In this document: positions 41,821-50,209 of the stretch, in pieces | How positions within the stretch are numbered: position 1 is the first letter of the stretch | Layout of the letters: every line of letters begins with the position of its first letter | Made by a program: the position numbers and the translations under genes | The notes under the pieces: generated by a model | What the model saw: the letters and a program-made list of their open reading frames with translations, nothing else | Databases searched by the model: none | What the model was told of the DNA's origin: nothing | Assembly: GCA_002070945.1 (NCBI GenBank) | Contig: MWEG01000121.1 | Coordinates: 34,860-98,859 of the forward strand | From: Lentisphaerae bacterium ADurb.Bin082 | Lineage (GTDB): Bacteria; Verrucomicrobiota; Lentisphaeria; Oligosphaerales; Oligosphaeraceae | Direction of reading: 5' to 3' | DNA: 64,000 nt

Positions 41821-43845
41821 ATGTTCAACAAATCGCTTGTTTCACTGTCCCTGCTGCTGTTTTCCGCAGTTGCGCCACTGCTGGCTGCCGAGGTCAAAGT
41901 GAGTTCGTTCGGTTTTGACCCGGAAGACGCCACCGCAATCATCCAAAAAGCCATTGATTCAGGCGCGGAACGCATCATTCTGGACCAGGTCGGCAAACCA
42001 TGGGTCACTCAGCCGCTGTTCCTGCGCAGCAAACTCGAATTCGTATTTGAGCCGGGCGTCAAGCTGCTGGCCAAACCCGGCGCTTTCAAGGACAAACGCG
42101 ACTGCCTGCTCAACCTGCATGGCTGCCGTGACGTCGCCATCATCGGCGCAAAAGACGCTGAAATCGCTATGCGCAAACCCGATTATCAGAATCCCGAACT
42201 ATACGAACGCGCTGAATGGCGCTATGGCATCCGCGCCTACGGCGTCAAAAACCTCGTCATCCGCGACCTCGCCATCAGAGCCAGCGGCGGCGACGGCATC
42301 TGCGTCACCGGCCTAGCTCGACCCGAGCGCGATCCCATCCACCCGGCAGACGAACCCTATCGCCAAGAAATCATGGACGAAAGCATCCTCTGCGCCCGCA
42401 ATGTCCTGATCGAAAACTGCCTGGTTGACGACAATCACCGCCAGGCCATCACCGTCGCCGGCATCCGTGACATCGTCATCCGCAACTGCGTCCTCAGCAA
42501 CACCAAAGGCACGGCGCCCCAGGCCGGCATTGATTTCGAGCCTGATGGCATCGACACCTACTGCGTCAACGCTTTAGTGGAAAAGACCACCTTTCTCAAT
42601 AACTCTGGCAGCGGCATTGACATTTTTGTCGGCAGTCGCCATGAGCCTTTGTCGATCACCATTCGCGACTGCGACTTTACCTGCCCAGCTACGGCCATTT
42701 CCGCTATTGGTCGCGAGGGTTCCAAAGGCGGTGTCGTCAACTTGGAGAATCTCCGCATCGCCATGACTGCGGACCGGCCCTTTCTACTGCTGCGTAACCG
42801 CTGGGCCAATGACGTCACCTATCACTTGAAGGACATCACTGTGACCGCTGAAAAGACTTTCCAAACATCACCGGTCTTCATCGTGATCGACAATGCTTGG
42901 AAAACGGAATTTGGCGATGTCTCCTTCCAGAATGTCATCATCAACGGCTATGCTGACGAGACACCGCTGATGAGCATGAAAATCCTCGCTGCTGCCAGCG
43001 AACTGGTCAACATGACCGGCACAATCACCTACAATGGCAAGCCGATTGATATTGCCCAGTTCCTCCAGTCGTCCACTTTCAAAATCAACCGTTTCGAGAT
43101 TCCACAATACCGCGTGGAGACGTTTGCCGCCCCTGCCGGCGAACGCTTCCATGCCTATTTTCCGCCGCTGCGCTTTCAGTCTGAACTGCTGGTCTATGGC
43201 GAGGCCGGCGAAAGCATCGGCTTCTCCCTGCTGTACAACTGGGTCAACCGCTACATGAGAGTTTACCGGGACAAACTCCGGCTGTCCGGCCCAGACGGAC
43301 ACGTCCTCGAACTGGGCGAGTTCATCTTCAATCCGCTAGACAAAAGCATTGACCCCAACCAAGTCCGCAAACGCTTCACCGCCGTGCTGCCGGTGACCGG
43401 TTGCTACCGCCTGCCCCTGAATCCTGGCTTTGGCGGCTATATCTTCGAGCCGGACGAAGCCCTGCGCTGGGCTTTCATCGGCGGCGCCGGGCATGACTAC
43501 AACACCCTGTTGCGTCCGACCCACAAAGACATCACCGGATATTTCGAAGTGCCAGCTGGAGTCCAGGACGTTGCCATCGAATTCTCCGGTGGTTCTGGTG
43601 CCAAGGCCATGCCAGCCGTCATCCGGGACGACCAGGGTCAGACCGTGTTAGAAACAACGCTCCGGGAAGACAGCACAGTCCTCAAATTGACCCGGGCCAA
43701 TGCCGCTGCATCGGTTGTCTGGAGCTTCACCGTCTCCCGTCCGTTCGCGGGGCTGTACATCCGCCTGCCGCATCCGCTCACTGGCGTCTGGGCTGGATGC
43801 CCAGGTAACCTGCCGCGAGTTAACCCAGTCCAAGCAGCACCATGA
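41821..43845 (+). CDS. secreted right-handed parallel beta-helix protein
   Basis: 674 residues. Signal peptide MFNKSLVSLSLLLFSAVAPLLAA. From about residue 25: DPEDATAIIQKAIDSGAERI, then repeated short strands (DVAIIGAKDAEI, NLVIRDLAIRASGGDGICVT, NVLIENCLVDDNHRQAITV, DIVIRNCVL, GIDIFVG) with the spacing of pectin-lyase-like/GH28-type beta-helix coils. The C-terminal 200 residues are a beta-sandwich-like region (ELLVYGEAGESIGFSLLY). It probably binds or cleaves a polysaccharide; no catalytic residues can be assigned with confidence. Confidence 0.8.
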   Translation: MFNKSLVSLSLLLFSAVAPLLAAEVKVSSFGFDPEDATAIIQKAIDSGAERIILDQVGKPWVTQPLFLRSKLEFVFEPGVKLLAKPGAFKDKRDCLLNLHGCRDVAIIGAKDAEIAMRKPDYQNPELYERAEWRYGIRAYGVKNLVIRDLAIRASGGDGICVTGLARPERDPIHPADEPYRQEIMDESILCARNVLIENCLVDDNHRQAITVAGIRDIVIRNCVLSNTKGTAPQAGIDFEPDGIDTYCVNALVEKTTFLNNSGSGIDIFVGSRHEPLSITIRDCDFTCPATAISAIGREGSKGGVVNLENLRIAMTADRPFLLLRNRWANDVTYHLKDITVTAEKTFQTSPVFIVIDNAWKTEFGDVSFQNVIINGYADETPLMSMKILAAASELVNMTGTITYNGKPIDIAQFLQSSTFKINRFEIPQYRVETFAAPAGERFHAYFPPLRFQSELLVYGEAGESIGFSLLYNWVNRYMRVYRDKLRLSGPDGHVLELGEFIFNPLDKSIDPNQVRKRFTAVLPVTGCYRLPLNPGFGGYIFEPDEALRWAFIGGAGHDYNTLLRPTHKDITGYFEVPAGVQDVAIEFSGGSGAKAMPAVIRDDQGQTVLETTLREDSTVLKLTRANAAASVVWSFTVSRPFAGLYIRLPHPLTGVWAGCPGNLPRVNPVQAAP

Positions 43846-43948
43846 GACTAAAGCTCTATCTGTGGCAGCTCGAAGGTTGACCTACGCATGTTCACGCCGC
43901 CAGGGCTATTAGCCGCAGAGCATCAAGTGCAGAAAGGGCGCCGACGGA

Positions 43949-44321
43949 TTAGTGACCGTTAGCCTCGTCCTCCACGCAGTAGTAACCACCTGTCTTGGGA
44001 GCACCCCGAAATTCGATTTTTTGCTTTGCTTTGAGTTCTGCAAGAACTCGTTTTACAGTCGCACGGCTTTTGGTAATTTGTGCAAAGATAGAGGGACCTT
44101 TGATGCCTGGAGCTCTACAAATAAGTCTATATACATTTTTTACGGTTTCATTTACAGGCTCATTTACAGGCTCATTTACAGGTTCATTTACAGGCTCATT
44201 TACAGGCTCATTTACAGGCGGATTTACAGGCGGATTTACAGGCGGATTCTCTGGATTTACAGGCGGATTTTCCCGTCTTTTGCGTGTTTTTGTGGATTTT
44301 AGAGGTGCTCTAAAAAATCGT
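43949..44321 (-). pseudogene. C-terminal fragment of an AlbA_2/RecG-like winged-helix regulator with PVNE repeats
   Basis: On the minus strand the frame reads RRENPPVNPENPPVN, then a run of four-residue units (PVNP, PVNE), and then GIKGPSIFAQITKSRATVKR followed by VLAELKAKQKIEFRGAPKTG and GYYCVEDEANGH, ending at 43949. The final part is the winged-helix C terminus common in AlbA_2 (Schlafen-like) putative transcriptional regulators, where PVNE-type repeats often precede it. There is no start codon: an in-frame stop occurs at about 44322-44324, exactly where the dispersed element with the TAATGTGCGAAG end begins. The gene has therefore lost its N-terminal part. Confidence 0.65.
44145..44265. 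repeat. 12-bp tandem repeat coding for PVNE units on the minus strand
   Basis: About nine copies of GCTCATTTACAG or GCGGATTTACAG in a row. In the minus-strand frame each gives Pro-Val-Asn-Glu or Pro-Val-Asn-Pro. The 12-bp unit keeps the frame, and no spacers are present. Confidence 0.9.
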
Positions 44322-44323
44322 TA

Positions 44324-44586
44324 ATGTGCGAAGTTTTATGGTAGTAAAGTAAGATTTGCCATAAGTCGCGAAGCGACAAGAACCCCAACGGGGCGCGTGA
44401 CATACCCGCTATGGTCGGCACCGCCCTGGGTGAGAATGGGATATCATTTGAAGCCCTGAAAAGGCGAGACATAATCCCGAACTACGTACGGCAGGCTGAA
44501 ACCCGAACTACATACGGCAGGCTGAAGCCTGAACTACATACGGCGCCCTGAAGGCATACAAGTATTCATCACAAGATTTCGCACGC
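44324..44586. repeat. dispersed mini-hairpin element with inverted ends (MITE-like)
   Basis: Left end TTAATGTGCGAAGTTTTATG, right end TCATCACAAGATTTCGCAC; read inverted, the right end is GTGCGAAATCTTGTGATGA, similar to the left. Inside are hairpins GTCGC/GCGAC (44365-44377), CCCC/GGGG (44383-44393), and several CAGGCT/AGCCTG units near 44480-44531. It abuts the truncated winged-helix gene. Confidence 0.75.
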
Positions 44587-44587
44587 T

Positions 44588-44628
44588 CTAAAAATCTGCG
44601 TTCATCTGCGTCATCTGCGGATAAAACA
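44588..44628. repeat. dispersed 'TTATCCGCAGATTACGC' repeat, inverted
   Basis: AAAATCTGCGTTCATCTGCG followed by TCATCTGCGGATAAAACA. It is the reverse complement form of the copies at 30280 and 39552 and lies just beyond the stop of the CBM9-like gene. Confidence 0.75.
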
Positions 44629-44643
44629 GATCCTGAGCTACTA

Positions 44644-45972
44644 CTATTTCAGGAAGAAGAATGATTCTGTGCCTTGGCTTGGTTCGTTCGCGCCTGGGAA
44701 GTCCAGTTTCCAGTGCAGTTGATATTCGCCGGTTTCCGGCAATTTCCGCAACGGCAGAATATGGGTTGACGCGCCGGGTTTTCGCAGGAGGACGTGTTTT
44801 TTGAGAGTCGGGAGCGTCCAGCCTTTGCGGTACAATTGCAGCTGCAAGGCGGCCGGGGTTGAGTTCGGGCTTATTTGCAGTTGACAAAGCACCGGCAAAG
44901 TCCGGTCAGCACTTAAAAAGAAGCTCCAGGGCAAGGAAATTTTCAGGGGCTTGGGCGGCCAGAAAAGATGCGTAAGGCTTCCCAGGGAGCGACCGTCCAT
45001 ATCGCAGACTTCAAGAATGCACTCCTGGAGGATTTCAGGATGACTGATATTCAAGTCCATTTTCACCGCAAGCTGGCCGTTTTCGACTGTCAGCAAAGGA
45101 GCAACCTGGCGGCGTTCCGGCAGCAAGCCAGGCTGCCAGATGCGTAGGGAGTGACGCAACTGAAATTGCCCGCTGGCGATTTTGCAGGGAATTGACAACG
45201 CCAAGCGGTTGCTTCCTACGCAGAGTTCCGGCATCTGGACTTGGGATAGGTCCAAGCAATAGAAGTTTCTGTCTAATTGCAGCCCTTGCAGCTCACCGTA
45301 TCGCGGCAAGTCATGGAAGCCCTTTTCAACTGGCGCCCAGCTGCTGTATCCCAGCCGGGACTCGGTGCGTCCGAGATTCATCCGCCAGACGTCCGCTCCG
45401 CCAATGCCGAGATCAAGGATGGCAAAGGGAATGCGCAGTTCCGCAGACCAATAATCACGGTCACGATGAACCATCGCCTCCCAGGCGCCGTCCCAGAGCA
45501 GTCCGCCCCGCATCTGTGCGGCTGTAATCCCCTCTGCGTCCGGCCGCCTGCCATCGTACACCATGCCGTCGGCATTCACTGCAAACTGGTAGTAAAAACC
45601 ATTGCCAGGCTGCAAGAGGAATTCGACGGAATCATCTGAGCAGACCTGGGCGTCATCTCGTTGCTCAGCACGGAAGCTTAGTTTATCCATTTCCTGTTCG
45701 GCGCAACGAATCCCGACCAGCAGGAAATCACTTGTATAGGCGATTTTAAAAGACGTATCCTGCAATGGCGCAATGCGCCGCCCCACAGCGTGACGCAGAT
45801 GTTGCTCGGGAATTTTCTCCCAAAATGCTTCCTGCATCCGCCCATCAAGGCTGATCGCCTCACTGATTTGAACGGCTTTCGCCACGGGCAATTCCCCGGG
45901 AGCCGCACCGAAAACCGGGATGCATGACAGCAGGAGCGGCAGTAATCTCCACTGGATTTTACTTTTGCGCAT
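44644..45972 (-). CDS. secreted CBM9-like carbohydrate-binding protein
   Basis: 442 residues from ATG 45972 (GGAGATTGCTC upstream). Signal peptide with LLPLLLSCIPVFGAA. The CBM9-like domain covers about residues 30-230: ISLDGRMQEAFWEKIP, FKIAYTSDFLLVGIRC, DDSVEFLLQPGNGFYYQFAV, WSAELRIPFAIL and VWRMNLGRTE. This fold binds sugar chain ends and often accompanies glycoside hydrolases. The rest is beta-rich and unrecognised. Its start overlaps the end of the upstream DUF4091 gene by 14 bp, so the two are coupled. Confidence 0.82.
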   Translation of the reverse strand: MRKSKIQWRLLPLLLSCIPVFGAAPGELPVAKAVQISEAISLDGRMQEAFWEKIPEQHLRHAVGRRIAPLQDTSFKIAYTSDFLLVGIRCAEQEMDKLSFRAEQRDDAQVCSDDSVEFLLQPGNGFYYQFAVNADGMVYDGRRPDAEGITAAQMRGGLLWDGAWEAMVHRDRDYWSAELRIPFAILDLGIGGADVWRMNLGRTESRLGYSSWAPVEKGFHDLPRYGELQGLQLDRNFYCLDLSQVQMPELCVGSNRLALSIPCKIASGQFQLRHSLRIWQPGLLPERRQVAPLLTVENGQLAVKMDLNISHPEILQECILEVCDMDGRSLGSLTHLFWPPKPLKISLPWSFFLSADRTLPVLCQLQISPNSTPAALQLQLYRKGWTLPTLKKHVLLRKPGASTHILPLRKLPETGEYQLHWKLDFPGANEPSQGTESFFFLK

Positions 45973-48900
45973 GAGCAATCTCCTTCAATAAATCCGCCGT
46001 CAAACTGGCTATGCTCCAACGGCAGCGCTCCAGATTGTCCGTATCGCGAAACTCCCCGCCAAGAGCAGCGCCGGCAGCCCGCGGATCAATATTAAAGCCG
46101 ATGACTTCACGTACATCTACCGGAACCCGAGACCGCGTGAAGGAAATCAATTCTTCGGCGCTGTCAACGCATTTGCGCAGAGCGGCGGAGTCTTTTTCCG
46201 CAAGCAGCTCTTTGGCTTTGCTCAACATTTTTTCCAGTGTCACCATGTATCGATGGTCATAGATGGCTTCTCGAACGGTTTGCGCAGCCAGTGCTGGGAT
46301 GACGCCCTTAGGGCTGTTAAAGCTGATCGCATATTTGCTGGCACCTCCGCAAGTGCCGTCGTCCCACTGTTCGCCATACGAGCGGTAATGCCATTGGAAA
46401 CGCCCGCCGGCTTTCACGCGCCAGGGATAAAGGCCAAGAGTCAGGCGCTGAGACCCGCAATTGTACAGCCAGAGTCTTGACTGATGCTTTTTCAGCAGTT
46501 CCAGCGTTTCATCGGTAATCGGGAATGCGATATTCGGCATGGAGATATCCAAATATGGCACCATGATGTGTTCCCAAGGCCCGTTCATTGAGGCAATGCT
46601 CACTGCGCCCGGAATCTGCCGCACAAGTTTTGCCAGCTCGACGCCCTGCTGTGCGCCGACCTCGCGGTAATTGCTGCGTTCGTCAGACACATACCACAGG
46701 ATTTCGGGCCACTGACGCGCCTTCTGCAATTCCATGCCATGACGTATCAGCCCCAGGTAGGCTCGATTCCATTCCGGCGAAAATTGCTCCTTCAGGGCCG
46801 CATTATTGCGGTCCAGCCAGAAAATCTTGTTCACGTTGCCAGTGCCGCAGCCGATAGACTGGAATCCGTAAAACGGCATTTTTCCCATGCCTTCGGACGC
46901 ATAGATATCCATCCACCAGGAGAAGCGGTTGTCTTCTTTGAAACGGGCTTCGCCATCGACCAATTCCATATCGCCGCGGACGTCATCTCCAAATGACACG
47001 CTGTTCAGCCCTAAGTCTTTCATAAAACGCAACTCACGCCGTTCATTCTCCTCAATGATTTTCATGATTTCATGGTCGCCGCGCAGGGTAGCTCCCAGGA
47101 CATTGGCTCTCCAAAAAGTGGCATACCAAGGCTCGGAGGGATAGTAATAATATCCCTGCAAGATAGGCAGGGGCTCCAGTTGATACGGCAGAACCTGCAA
47201 TTGCAGAGGAATCTTTTGCAGCACTTTTCCCTGGTCTACGGAGAAAAGGCTGACTTCGCCCTTATAGGTGTCAGGGGCAGCGCTGGTTGGAACCCGAATC
47301 AACAGATACCAGGTCCAGCAGTTTTCCGCATGCACCGGCACCTGGTCACGGCAATCCAGCAGGAATGGCGCGACCTGAAAAGCGCCTTCGCCGGTTCGTC
47401 GAAAAATATACCGCACCATGCGCACGTCTATCTGGCTGGCTTTGATCGTCTTTCCAGCGGCAGTCAAATCGCTGGTCTTTGCCTGCACAACCCCTAAATC
47501 CTGCAACGGATATAGGGAGAAATGCACAGAGGCGACTTGCTCCGGAGTAGCGAAAGTACTCAGTTCTTCCAGCCGTTCTTTCTCTTGGGGACGGCTGGAA
47601 GGGAAAACCGGATCGCTGTCAGGCCGTCGGAAAACGATGAAGCCCTTGCGCTTTTCCAGGAAACTTGGTTTGCAGGCTGTTTCTTGCGGGCCGGGTTCAA
47701 GCCTGATTTGAGCATCTGTTTTTCGGCGTCTTTGCAGCCGGGACAGTTCCCCGGCTAATTCAGTCTGCTTCTCGGCTGGATAAATAATCAGCGCACACAA
47801 CGGGAAATTTTCCCATTCCAGCTGCAAGAACTCCTTGTCTACGCTGGCCGTGAACTGTTTTTCCTGAAATCTTGGCGCGGTAAACGTATCATGGTAATCC
47901 ATTCCCGGCAGCCAGAAGTGCTGGTAATTTTGCAGATCGTAAGTTTGGAAGAATTCAGCCGGCTTCGTGTCATCTCGGAAAACTTCTTTCCGGTTGATGC
48001 GCAGAGTTTGGTTGAAGAAAAAATAGGGCACGGCGCCGTCGGCCTGGGAGTCGCCGCTCAGCGTCCAAACGATATAATCGCCCTTTGGCAAGCGTATCTG
48101 GAAACTGGCTCTTGCGGCAGCCAGATAATCCCGGGACAGCGCATCGGGCCGTTTCTTGTCCCTGGCCGCAAACCTGGCCAGCTTGACGAATCCCCAGCCC
48201 CTTTCTTCAGAGTACTCTGTTTCCGGGGTCAGCGGCAAAAACCCCTGCATCACCGGAGAATTCGCCGGTCCCAGGTCAAAACGGAAAATGCCTGGATGCT
48301 CCGGCATCAGGCTGAATGTCTTACCTTCCTCGGAACGCACCTGGAGCAATTCCGGCAGATTGGCAGGAATTATCTTGACTTCATCCAAGATGACCGAACC
48401 AGGCACACTGCTGGCGCTGTTGAACTCAAAATTAGTTGCAACGGCTTCTGGCGGCAGTGTAATCGTCATGCGCTCTTCCTGCCAGCCATCGCTGGTTTCT
48501 ACATGCGTGCGAAACACGCCCTGGCGCGGCAGAGTCTTGCCGTCGCGGTCAAGAAAATTGATAAAAGCGTAGGCGACTACATTGTAATGATGGGCTTTGC
48601 CGCCCCCAGTGCGATAACGGAAGGAATATTCCAGCTTGCTGCATTCTGGTATGCGAATCCATGGAGTAGTAAGTTGGATTCTTTTTTCCACCGTACTGTT
48701 AAAAGCCAATGCCCAGCCGCCGCCGGCTCCCTCAACCAGGTTGAAAGCCTCTTTCGGGAGAGGCAGAGCAACCGGGCGGCCATCCTGGTCCAGCAAAGAA
48801 AAATCGCCATTCCACACCAGGTTTTCTGTTGCTTGCAACGGCGATGCCTTGGCTGGCAAACCGCCAAATTGCAGACGAAGGGCTTTCGTTGCGCCGATTT

Positions 48901-49243
48901 CCGACTGCTTGTCAGCACCTGGAACCTGAACCAGGACCTTGAAGACCTCGTCCTCCTTTTGAATGCTGAGCGGCAGCGGCTGCTCAGAATCCCCAGCCTG
49001 TGCGAGCAGAGTCACCTCCTGAAATGGCTGTGTCATTCCGGCAGCGGTCAGCAAACTGGCGAAATCTGCGCGAAAAGCAATGACAGAGGGCCATTGCTGC
49101 TGCAAAAAAGGAACTTCAGCATACAGCACAGGCTTTTTCCCCTCGGCTTTGTTCTGCGCCTTTACAGCGCCAGGCAGCAAAAAGAGAAAAAGGGACAAGG
49201 CCGTTGCCAGGTACGATCTGGCTGAAAGAAAATTTTTCATCAT
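45959..49243 (-). CDS. secreted DUF4091 (GH123-like) glycoside hydrolase
   Basis: About 1094 residues; start at ATG 49243 or 49240, after GGAGACT. Signal peptide with LATALSLFLFLLPGAVKA. The N-terminal half is beta-sandwich-rich and binding-like (WNGDFSLLDQDGRPVALPLP; LEYSFRYRTGGGKAHHY). The C-terminal catalytic region from about residue 710 has LQGYYYYPSEPWYA, ELRFMKDLGLNSVSFGDDV, EILWYVSDERSNY, LDISMPNIAFPITDE, LWLYNCGSQ and GRFQWHYRSYGEQWDD, typical of DUF4091/GH123-type N-acetylgalactosaminidase-like barrels. It is followed by the CBM9 gene and preceded by a pseudopilin gene on the same strand. Confidence 0.82.
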   Translation of the reverse strand: MMKNFLSARSYLATALSLFLFLLPGAVKAQNKAEGKKPVLYAEVPFLQQQWPSVIAFRADFASLLTAAGMTQPFQEVTLLAQAGDSEQPLPLSIQKEDEVFKVLVQVPGADKQSEIGATKALRLQFGGLPAKASPLQATENLVWNGDFSLLDQDGRPVALPLPKEAFNLVEGAGGGWALAFNSTVEKRIQLTTPWIRIPECSKLEYSFRYRTGGGKAHHYNVVAYAFINFLDRDGKTLPRQGVFRTHVETSDGWQEERMTITLPPEAVATNFEFNSASSVPGSVILDEVKIIPANLPELLQVRSEEGKTFSLMPEHPGIFRFDLGPANSPVMQGFLPLTPETEYSEERGWGFVKLARFAARDKKRPDALSRDYLAAARASFQIRLPKGDYIVWTLSGDSQADGAVPYFFFNQTLRINRKEVFRDDTKPAEFFQTYDLQNYQHFWLPGMDYHDTFTAPRFQEKQFTASVDKEFLQLEWENFPLCALIIYPAEKQTELAGELSRLQRRRKTDAQIRLEPGPQETACKPSFLEKRKGFIVFRRPDSDPVFPSSRPQEKERLEELSTFATPEQVASVHFSLYPLQDLGVVQAKTSDLTAAGKTIKASQIDVRMVRYIFRRTGEGAFQVAPFLLDCRDQVPVHAENCWTWYLLIRVPTSAAPDTYKGEVSLFSVDQGKVLQKIPLQLQVLPYQLEPLPILQGYYYYPSEPWYATFWRANVLGATLRGDHEIMKIIEENERRELRFMKDLGLNSVSFGDDVRGDMELVDGEARFKEDNRFSWWMDIYASEGMGKMPFYGFQSIGCGTGNVNKIFWLDRNNAALKEQFSPEWNRAYLGLIRHGMELQKARQWPEILWYVSDERSNYREVGAQQGVELAKLVRQIPGAVSIASMNGPWEHIMVPYLDISMPNIAFPITDETLELLKKHQSRLWLYNCGSQRLTLGLYPWRVKAGGRFQWHYRSYGEQWDDGTCGGASKYAISFNSPKGVIPALAAQTVREAIYDHRYMVTLEKMLSKAKELLAEKDSAALRKCVDSAEELISFTRSRVPVDVREVIGFNIDPRAAGAALGGEFRDTDNLERCRWSIASLTADLLKEIAHAQK

Positions 49244-49322
49244 AGTCTCCGCTTTTTGGGGTAAAAACAGCACCGAGTCTTTTCTTAATGAAGTCAAACC
49301 GGCTGATCAGGCGAAAAAGCGT

Positions 49323-50078
49323 TCAGCGATAGGTCTCATAGCCGATGTACAGGTATCCATATTTCATCCGCAGTTCAGGAATGCTTTTTGAGCCGGTATG
49401 CCCGTCCAGATAAACATGCACCGCTTTTCTGTGATGCCGGAATTCCAAGCCGTCAGTCTCGTATTCGACGCTGGCTGGCCTGAAAGGGAAAGTAGTCATG
49501 GCCAACGCTACTCTTGCGAAGCCGTCGTATGTATTCCTGCGTCCATCGCCTGCAAAGATATAGCTGGAATGGTCTGAAAAACGGTTTATCCTGGCCATTG
49601 GTGCGGCTCCCCCAGAACCCGCATTATAGGCGGGTTGCCCGCTGCTCATATAAAAATTGAACCCATAGCTGCCAGAAGGATTGCCTCCTGCCCTGCCGTA
49701 AGGGGATGTCGACCAATTCTCGGCACGGAACAGGTCTGCTGGGCAGGCCCATATCTGACGGTCGTGCCAGGAACCCCTGTAACGATATTGATTCGGCTCA
49801 ATTCCAGTATAGGTCGCCAGTTGATAATAGATATCCGTGTCGTAGAAGTGCTTAGTATGAACTGGGGTGGTGTTGGGGAACCATTCTTTATTATCCATGG
49901 TGTAGGTGAACACAGCAAGCATTATCTGGCGCTGGTTTCCTGTGCAGCGCGCAGTTAATGCTGTTTCCCGAGCCTTGCTCAAAGCCGGCAGCAGCATCGC
50001 AGCCAGGATCGCTATGATGGCGATGACGACCAGTAGTTCAATTAAAGTAAAAAACTTTCTCGCTTTCGGCTTTTGCAT
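49323..50078 (-). CDS. type II secretion-like pseudopilin
   Basis: 251 residues from ATG 50078 (GGAGACTGGAG directly upstream); in-frame ATGs at 50102 and 50120 are less likely. The prepilin leader is [20 protein letters not shown], with processing expected before the Phe and Glu at position +5. The N-terminal helix is followed by a soluble domain with CPADLF and [10 protein letters not shown]. The C-terminal [15 protein letters not shown] is the H...N-V-x-x-DG motif of the abundant Lentisphaerae/Planctomycetes pseudopilin-like family. Such proteins occur in dozens to hundreds per genome and are often paired with one glycan hydrolase, as here. Confidence 0.92.
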   Translation of the reverse strand: MQKPKARKFFTLIELLVVIAIIAILAAMLLPALSKARETALTARCTGNQRQIMLAVFTYTMDNKEWFPNTTPVHTKHFYDTDIYYQLATYTGIEPNQYRYRGSWHDRQIWACPADLFRAENWSTSPYGRAGGNPSGSYGFNFYMSSGQPAYNAGSGGAAPMARINRFSDHSSYIFAGDGRRNTYDGFARVALAMTTFPFRPASVEYETDGLEFRHHRKAVHVYLDGHTGSKSIPELRMKYGYLYIGYETYR

Positions 50079-50209
50079 CTCCAGTCTCCTTTTTTTAGTC
50101 ATTATCGCCTGTTGTGACAAAATGTGCTACTTTCCGAATAACTATAACTGTAATATATTAGATTACTTTTTTCAAAAACAAAAAATGACAATGTAGAAGG
50201 AATGGTGAC

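Noticed and set aside
41457..41918. 153-residue plus-strand frame
   Set aside because: It overlaps the start and signal peptide of the beta-helix gene, has no ribosome binding site and shows a Cys/Gln-rich composition typical of non-coding frames.
44145..44265. Possible CRISPR array or a plus-strand FTGS-repeat protein
   Set aside because: The 12-bp units have no spacers. The plus-strand frame has no ribosome binding site, while the minus strand gives PVNE repeats followed by a recognisable winged-helix domain.
47891..49225. 444-residue plus-strand frame
   Set aside because: Antisense to the DUF4091 gene; the composition (many Gln, Arg, Ser) is that of a shadow frame.
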